Below, one piece after another: positions 14,117 through 17,260 of a DNA stretch of 17,260 nucleotides (its first letter is position 1; each line of letters starts with the position of its first letter). This stretch comes from Alphaproteobacteria bacterium. Its GTDB lineage: Bacteria > Pseudomonadota > Alphaproteobacteria > Micavibrionales > Micavibrionaceae. The notes beneath the pieces were generated by a model, which saw only the letters and a list, made by a program, of their open reading frames with translations, was not told the DNA's origin and did no database searches. The DNA is taken from the NCBI GenBank assembly GCA_002701555.1, contig NZVS01000020.1, positions 1 through 17,260 on the forward strand. Direction: 5' to 3'. A program made the position numbers and the translations under genes.

Positions 14117-15673
14117 ATGAAATTGGTGAAAGCAATGGCTACGGTAGGCGGTTTAACATTTGCCAGCCGTATTGCGGGATTTTTACGCGATATTTTAACC
14201 GCAGCTTTTCTAGGAGCGGGGCCAATATCTGACGCATTTTTTGTCGCGTTAAAATTACCAAACCTGTTTCGCAGGGTTACTGCAGAAGGGGCATTTAGCG
14301 TTTCTTTTGTTCCCATATACTCCAAAACCATAGAAGAAGACGGTGAAGGTGCAGGAGATCGTTTCGCCTCCAATTCATTTTCTATTATGGTTATTTTCCT
14401 TTCCTTATTTTCGGTCCTTTTCATGATGGCGATGCCCTGGGTAATAGAATTGATCGCACCAGGCTTTAAAGACGATCCCGAGAGATTTCCTCTCTCCATA
14501 GAATTATCCCGTATAACTTTTCCTTACTTGCTTCTCGTCTCTTTAGTGGCGTTATTTGGCGGTGTATTGAATGCCCATAACCGCTTTGCTCCTTTTGCGG
14601 CAGCTCCGGTCATATTTAATTTGAGCATTGTCGCGGCGCTTCTGCTCGCAACACCTTATTTGCCGACTGCAGGGCACGCAATGGCGTGGGGGATATCCAT
14701 ATCAGGTGTAATCCAGCTTGCTTTCATGTGGTTTTTTGTAAGAAAGCACAATATCCATATACGCTTTAAAATCCCGGAGTTTACACAACGCATTAAACGG
14801 CTTTTTAAATTAATGGGTCCCGGTGTTCTTGGAGCAGGGGTCATGCACATAAATTTATTTGCAGATATGATAATTGCATCTCTTTTGCCAACCGGCGCCA
14901 TTTCTTACTTATATTATGCAGATCGTCTGAACCAGTTACCTCTCGGTGTGGTAGGCATCGCCATAGGGACGGCTCTCCTACCAATGTTGTCTCGTTCTCT
15001 TGCCAGTGGACAACATGAAGAATCGAATGACCTTTTCAACCGATCGCTCGAATATTGTTTTCTCTTGGCACTGCCTGCTGCAGCGGCTCTGGTAATTATA
15101 CCGCATACCCTTATTAGCGTTTTATTTGAAAGAGGCGAGTTTACAGCAACTGACACAAATATAGTTGCTTTGGTTTTGATGTCATATGCTTTGGGACTTC
15201 CTGCTTATATTGCGGTTAAAGTATTTTCCACTGCCTTTTGGGCAAACGAAGACACTATATCCCCCGTTAAAATATCGATTTTCACAACACTTCTAAATAT
15301 TGCTCTGGCTTTTACATTGTCGCGTTTTATTGGCGTTGTGGGAATTGCGTTGGCAACGGGAATGGTTGGCTGGGTTCAGGTGACGCTTCTTAAAGTAAGG
15401 TTGAAGGAAACAGCACATGCGAAATTTGACAGGCGCTTTAAGACCAATGTATTCAAAATTGCTCTATCAACTTGCTTTATGGGCGCAGTTCTTTTTATAG
15501 TAGATCAGGTTTTAAAACCCTATTCAGGCAGCGAAGATGTATTTACTAAAATCATATCCCTTACAGCTCTGGTGGCCTCTGGCCTAATATCATATGCTTG
15601 TGCCGTGATTTTAAGCGGTGTTTTAAAACTATCTGACTTCAAAAAATATTTTATAAGAAAGAAAAAGATATGA
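14117..15673 (+). CDS. murJ: Lipid II flippase MurJ (MviN)
   Basis: MurJ moves undecaprenyl-linked peptidoglycan precursor across the inner membrane. The 518-residue protein is hydrophobic throughout and consistent with the usual 14 helices. The N-terminus is diagnostic: SRIAGFLRDILTAAFLGAG, then SDAFFVALKLPNLFRR and AEGAFSVSFVPIYS (residues 17-69). It includes Arg18, Arg24, Asp39, Arg52 and Glu57, which line the central cavity in studied MurJ proteins. A second family segment, YLYYADRLNQLPLGVVGIAIGTALLPMLS, lies at about residues 265-293. AAGGA stands about 11 bases before ATG 14117, a little far; no other in-frame start fits. Its TGA overlaps the trpS ATG. The mutS-glnD-murJ-trpS order seen in many alphaproteobacteria is only partly kept: mutS is elsewhere and glnD is absent. 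Confidence 0.96.
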   Translation: MKLVKAMATVGGLTFASRIAGFLRDILTAAFLGAGPISDAFFVALKLPNLFRRVTAEGAFSVSFVPIYSKTIEEDGEGAGDRFASNSFSIMVIFLSLFSVLFMMAMPWVIELIAPGFKDDPERFPLSIELSRITFPYLLLVSLVALFGGVLNAHNRFAPFAAAPVIFNLSIVAALLLATPYLPTAGHAMAWGISISGVIQLAFMWFFVRKHNIHIRFKIPEFTQRIKRLFKLMGPGVLGAGVMHINLFADMIIASLLPTGAISYLYYADRLNQLPLGVVGIAIGTALLPMLSRSLASGQHEESNDLFNRSLEYCFLLALPAAAALVIIPHTLISVLFERGEFTATDTNIVALVLMSYALGLPAYIAVKVFSTAFWANEDTISPVKISIFTTLLNIALAFTLSRFIGVVGIALATGMVGWVQVTLLKVRLKETAHAKFDRRFKTNVFKIALSTCFMGAVLFIVDQVLKPYSGSEDVFTKIISLTALVASGLISYACAVILSGVLKLSDFKKYFIRKKKI

Positions 15674-16677
15674 CTCAAAAACGTATCCTTTCGGGCATGC
15701 AGCCTACAAACAATCTGCATCTAGGAAATTATCTGGGCGCTTTGAAAAACTGGGTGGATTTACAAGATGAAGGTGCTGAATGCCTTTACTGTGTGGTTGA
15801 TTTGCATGCGATTACGCAGCCCTATGATGCAGATAAGCTTGCGCAGTCTACGCGCGAAATTGCCGCGGCTTATATAGCCGGCGGAATTGACCCTGAAAAA
15901 TCTGTTATTTTTGCACAAAGTTCTGTGCCCGCGCATTCACAACTTATGTGGCTGCTGGCGACCATGACTCAAATCGGCAAGTTGAATCGCATGACCCAAT
16001 TTAAAGATAAAGCTGGTAAAAATTCTGAAAAAGCGGGGCTTGGACTTTATGCTTATCCGGTTTTGATGGCTGCTGATATTCTGACCTATAACGCAACGCA
16101 TGTACCCGTTGGTGATGATCAGAAACAGCATCTGGAACTGGCCCGTGATATTGCCTCGACCTTCAATCATCGCTATGGGAAAGAGCATTTCGTGCAACCT
16201 GAACCATTCATAATGGGAGAGGCGACGCGCGTAATGTCTTTGAAAGATGGTACGGCGAAAATGAGTAAGTCTGCACCATCTGATTTATCGCGTATTAATC
16301 TGACAGATGATGCCGATGCTATTGCCAAGAAAATAAGAAAAGCTAAAACTGATCCGGACCCATTACCTGAAAAAATTGAAGCCCTTTCATCCCGTCCGGA
16401 AGCTGACAATCTGGTTACGATTTACGCGGCATTATCAGGAAAGGCCAAGGCCGATGTTTTAAAAGAATTTGCGGGCAAACAATTCTCGGAATTTAAACCG
16501 GCTTTGGTGGATGTTGCTGTTGCGCATCTTGAACCCATTACAAATCGCATGACCGAATTGCTGGCACATCCAGAAGAAATAGACAAAGTTCTTGCAAAAG
16601 GTGGCGAAAAAGCCAATGCAATTGCCCAGCCCATTTTGGATGAAACAATAGATATTATGGGTTTTTGGAAAGGCTAG
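15670..16677 (+). CDS. trpS: Tryptophanyl-tRNA synthetase
   Basis: This class I synthetase activates tryptophan with ATP and charges tRNA-Trp. The 335 residues match the usual bacterial size of about 330-340. SGMQPTNNLHLGNYLGAL at 8-25 contains the HIGH-equivalent HLGN, and KMSKS is intact at 197-201. The DLHA motif (residues 47-50) and the GDDQKQHLELARD segment (about 144-156) are family hallmarks involved in binding tryptophan and ATP. ATG 15670 overlaps the murJ stop as ATGA, so translation is coupled and the two are one operon. A strong hairpin lies 36-72 bases downstream. Confidence 0.97.
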   Translation: MTQKRILSGMQPTNNLHLGNYLGALKNWVDLQDEGAECLYCVVDLHAITQPYDADKLAQSTREIAAAYIAGGIDPEKSVIFAQSSVPAHSQLMWLLATMTQIGKLNRMTQFKDKAGKNSEKAGLGLYAYPVLMAADILTYNATHVPVGDDQKQHLELARDIASTFNHRYGKEHFVQPEPFIMGEATRVMSLKDGTAKMSKSAPSDLSRINLTDDADAIAKKIRKAKTDPDPLPEKIEALSSRPEADNLVTIYAALSGKAKADVLKEFAGKQFSEFKPALVDVAVAHLEPITNRMTELLAHPEEIDKVLAKGGEKANAIAQPILDETIDIMGFWKG

Positions 16678-16696
16678 CTTTCTCATCGCTTCCAAC

Positions 16697-16725
16697 TGGA
16701 CAAATACACAGAAAAACCGCATACT
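16697..16725 (+). promoter_or_regulatory. Candidate leaderless promoter of the last gene
   Basis: TGGACA (16697-16702, 5 of 6 to TTGACA), 17 bases, CATACT (16720-16725, 4 of 6 to TATAAT). Standard geometry puts the first transcribed base at 16732-16733, the start codon itself. The -10 overlaps the 5' arm of the trpS hairpin. Confidence 0.4.
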
Positions 16726-16749
16726 TCAAACCATGAAATATGCGGTTTT
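16713..16749 (+). terminator. trpS terminator-like hairpin that overlaps the next gene's start codon
   Basis: Arms 16713-16723 (AAAACCGCATA) and 16739-16749 pair perfectly over 11 bp; a C-A mismatch and 3 more pairs (16725-16727 with 16735-16737) extend the stem inward. The 3' arm ends in TTTT, continuing ATTTATTGTT. The ATG at 16733 lies mostly in the loop, and the 3' arm is codons 3-6 of the downstream gene. Confidence 0.7.
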
Positions 16750-17260
16750 ATTTATTGTTGCTTTATTGGTCGCCTTTCCGGCGCGTGCAGATTATTTTGT
16801 ATGGGAAGATAGCGAGACAGGTGTATCATTTTCTTATCCGGACAGTTGGCGCCAAGTCAGTAATTATACACCGGATGACGTGGTAACAGTAATGGCGCCG
16901 GGCGACGATGCCGCGATGTGCCGCATCCGCGCGAGGGAAGACCGTCGCTGGCTTGTTTACCCGCAGCGCTTCCGTGCAGCCATTCAACGTGAAGCTTACT
17001 CAGAGGAATTCTGGAACAACTATCTGGCCTCTTATGATGATATTCTGATTTATTCAATGACAGATGGGGCAGGACTGGGAGAGGCTTTTGCCTCTATTGT
17101 AACGGCGTCATATGTGACCAATTACCCTATGAAGAACCTGTACAAAACATCCTTTGCAGCAGCAGGTCTTTATGGCGAAAATGTATTTATCTTTGACTGC
17201 TCTTCAAAAAGCGAGGCATTTAACACGTATCTTCCTGCCTTTAAAAGCATCATGCGCACA
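16733..17260 (+). CDS. Exported protein of unknown function (3' end outside window)
   Basis: The 176 visible codons have no stop. MKYAVLFIVALLVAFPARA is a clear Sec signal peptide with cleavage expected after residue 19. The mature part begins DYFVWEDSETGVSFSYPDSWRQV, a pattern reminiscent of small exported proteins with a PsbP-like fold (a beta strand, G-hydrophobic-x-hydrophobic-x-YP, then W), but I cannot assign a family. Two Cys are present, in AAMCRIR and FDCSS, which could pair in the periplasm. No stop occurs upstream in frame until 16649-16651, but there is no other ATG, GTG or TTG, so ATG 16733 is the start. It has no Shine-Dalgarno and is buried in the trpS hairpin, suggesting leaderless transcription. 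Codons in about 16890-17000 look more GC-rich than the neighbours. Confidence 0.78.
   Translation, partial: MKYAVLFIVALLVAFPARADYFVWEDSETGVSFSYPDSWRQVSNYTPDDVVTVMAPGDDAAMCRIRAREDRRWLVYPQRFRAAIQREAYSEEFWNNYLASYDDILIYSMTDGAGLGEAFASIVTASYVTNYPMKNLYKTSFAAAGLYGENVFIFDCSSKSEAFNTYLPAFKSIMRT

Overview
The window looks like chromosomal housekeeping DNA from an AT-leaning alphaproteobacterium. Three things point there. A GTTC-N7-GTTC LexA operator, the alphaproteobacterial SOS box, sits directly in front of a Y-family polymerase gene. The first gene is the C-terminal part of a large SUV3-like helicase of the kind common in that class. The core genes (ubiE, coaBC, dut, mutS, murJ, trpS) are all recognisable by motif. 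The lineage below class cannot be fixed from this sequence. I see no tRNA, rRNA, CRISPR array, insertion sequence or phage gene, and no gene-free stretch over 300 bases.

Layout. 1-1769 (+): the helicase 3' part, then a five-helix membrane protein of unknown function. 1766-5269 (-), read right to left: a Y-family DNA polymerase under a LexA box, two small exported Asp-rich proteins with related C-terminal motifs, and a protein resembling the amidotransferase-like N-terminal domain of biotin-protein ligase (BPL_N). 5403-5915 (+): a TerB-like protein. 5912-14054 (-), read right to left: ubiE, a membrane-anchored acidic coiled-coil-like protein, coaBC, dut, mutS and a membrane hybrid sensor kinase. 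14117-17260 (+): murJ and trpS (ATGA overlap), then an exported protein cut by the window end.

Functional groups. ubiE serves quinone synthesis, coaBC makes 4'-phosphopantetheine for coenzyme A, dut and mutS guard DNA fidelity, and the Y-polymerase is a predicted SOS mutagenesis or bypass enzyme. murJ flips lipid II and trpS charges tRNA-Trp. The kinase (5TM sensor, HisKA, HATPase, REC, HPt) has no obvious partner regulator here.

The most interesting signal is a recurring intergenic architecture. At three sites (downstream of trpS, in front of coaBC, in front of the BPL_N-like gene) a hairpin lies on top of, or directly against, the start region of the next gene. After trpS the start codon lies in the hairpin loop; at the BPL_N-like gene the Shine-Dalgarno lies in the hairpin. 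At both of these a plausible promoter would begin transcription inside or after the 5' arm, so only read-through RNA would fold and be silenced. The Y-polymerase gene and the last gene look leaderless: each has a -10-like hexamer about 7 nt before ATG and no usable Shine-Dalgarno. In the polymerase that -10 is embedded in the LexA box. Secondary curiosities are three exported acidic low-complexity proteins, two convergent gene pairs sharing a TTAA that gives both stop codons, and the absence of ubiB and glnD from places where related genomes often keep them.
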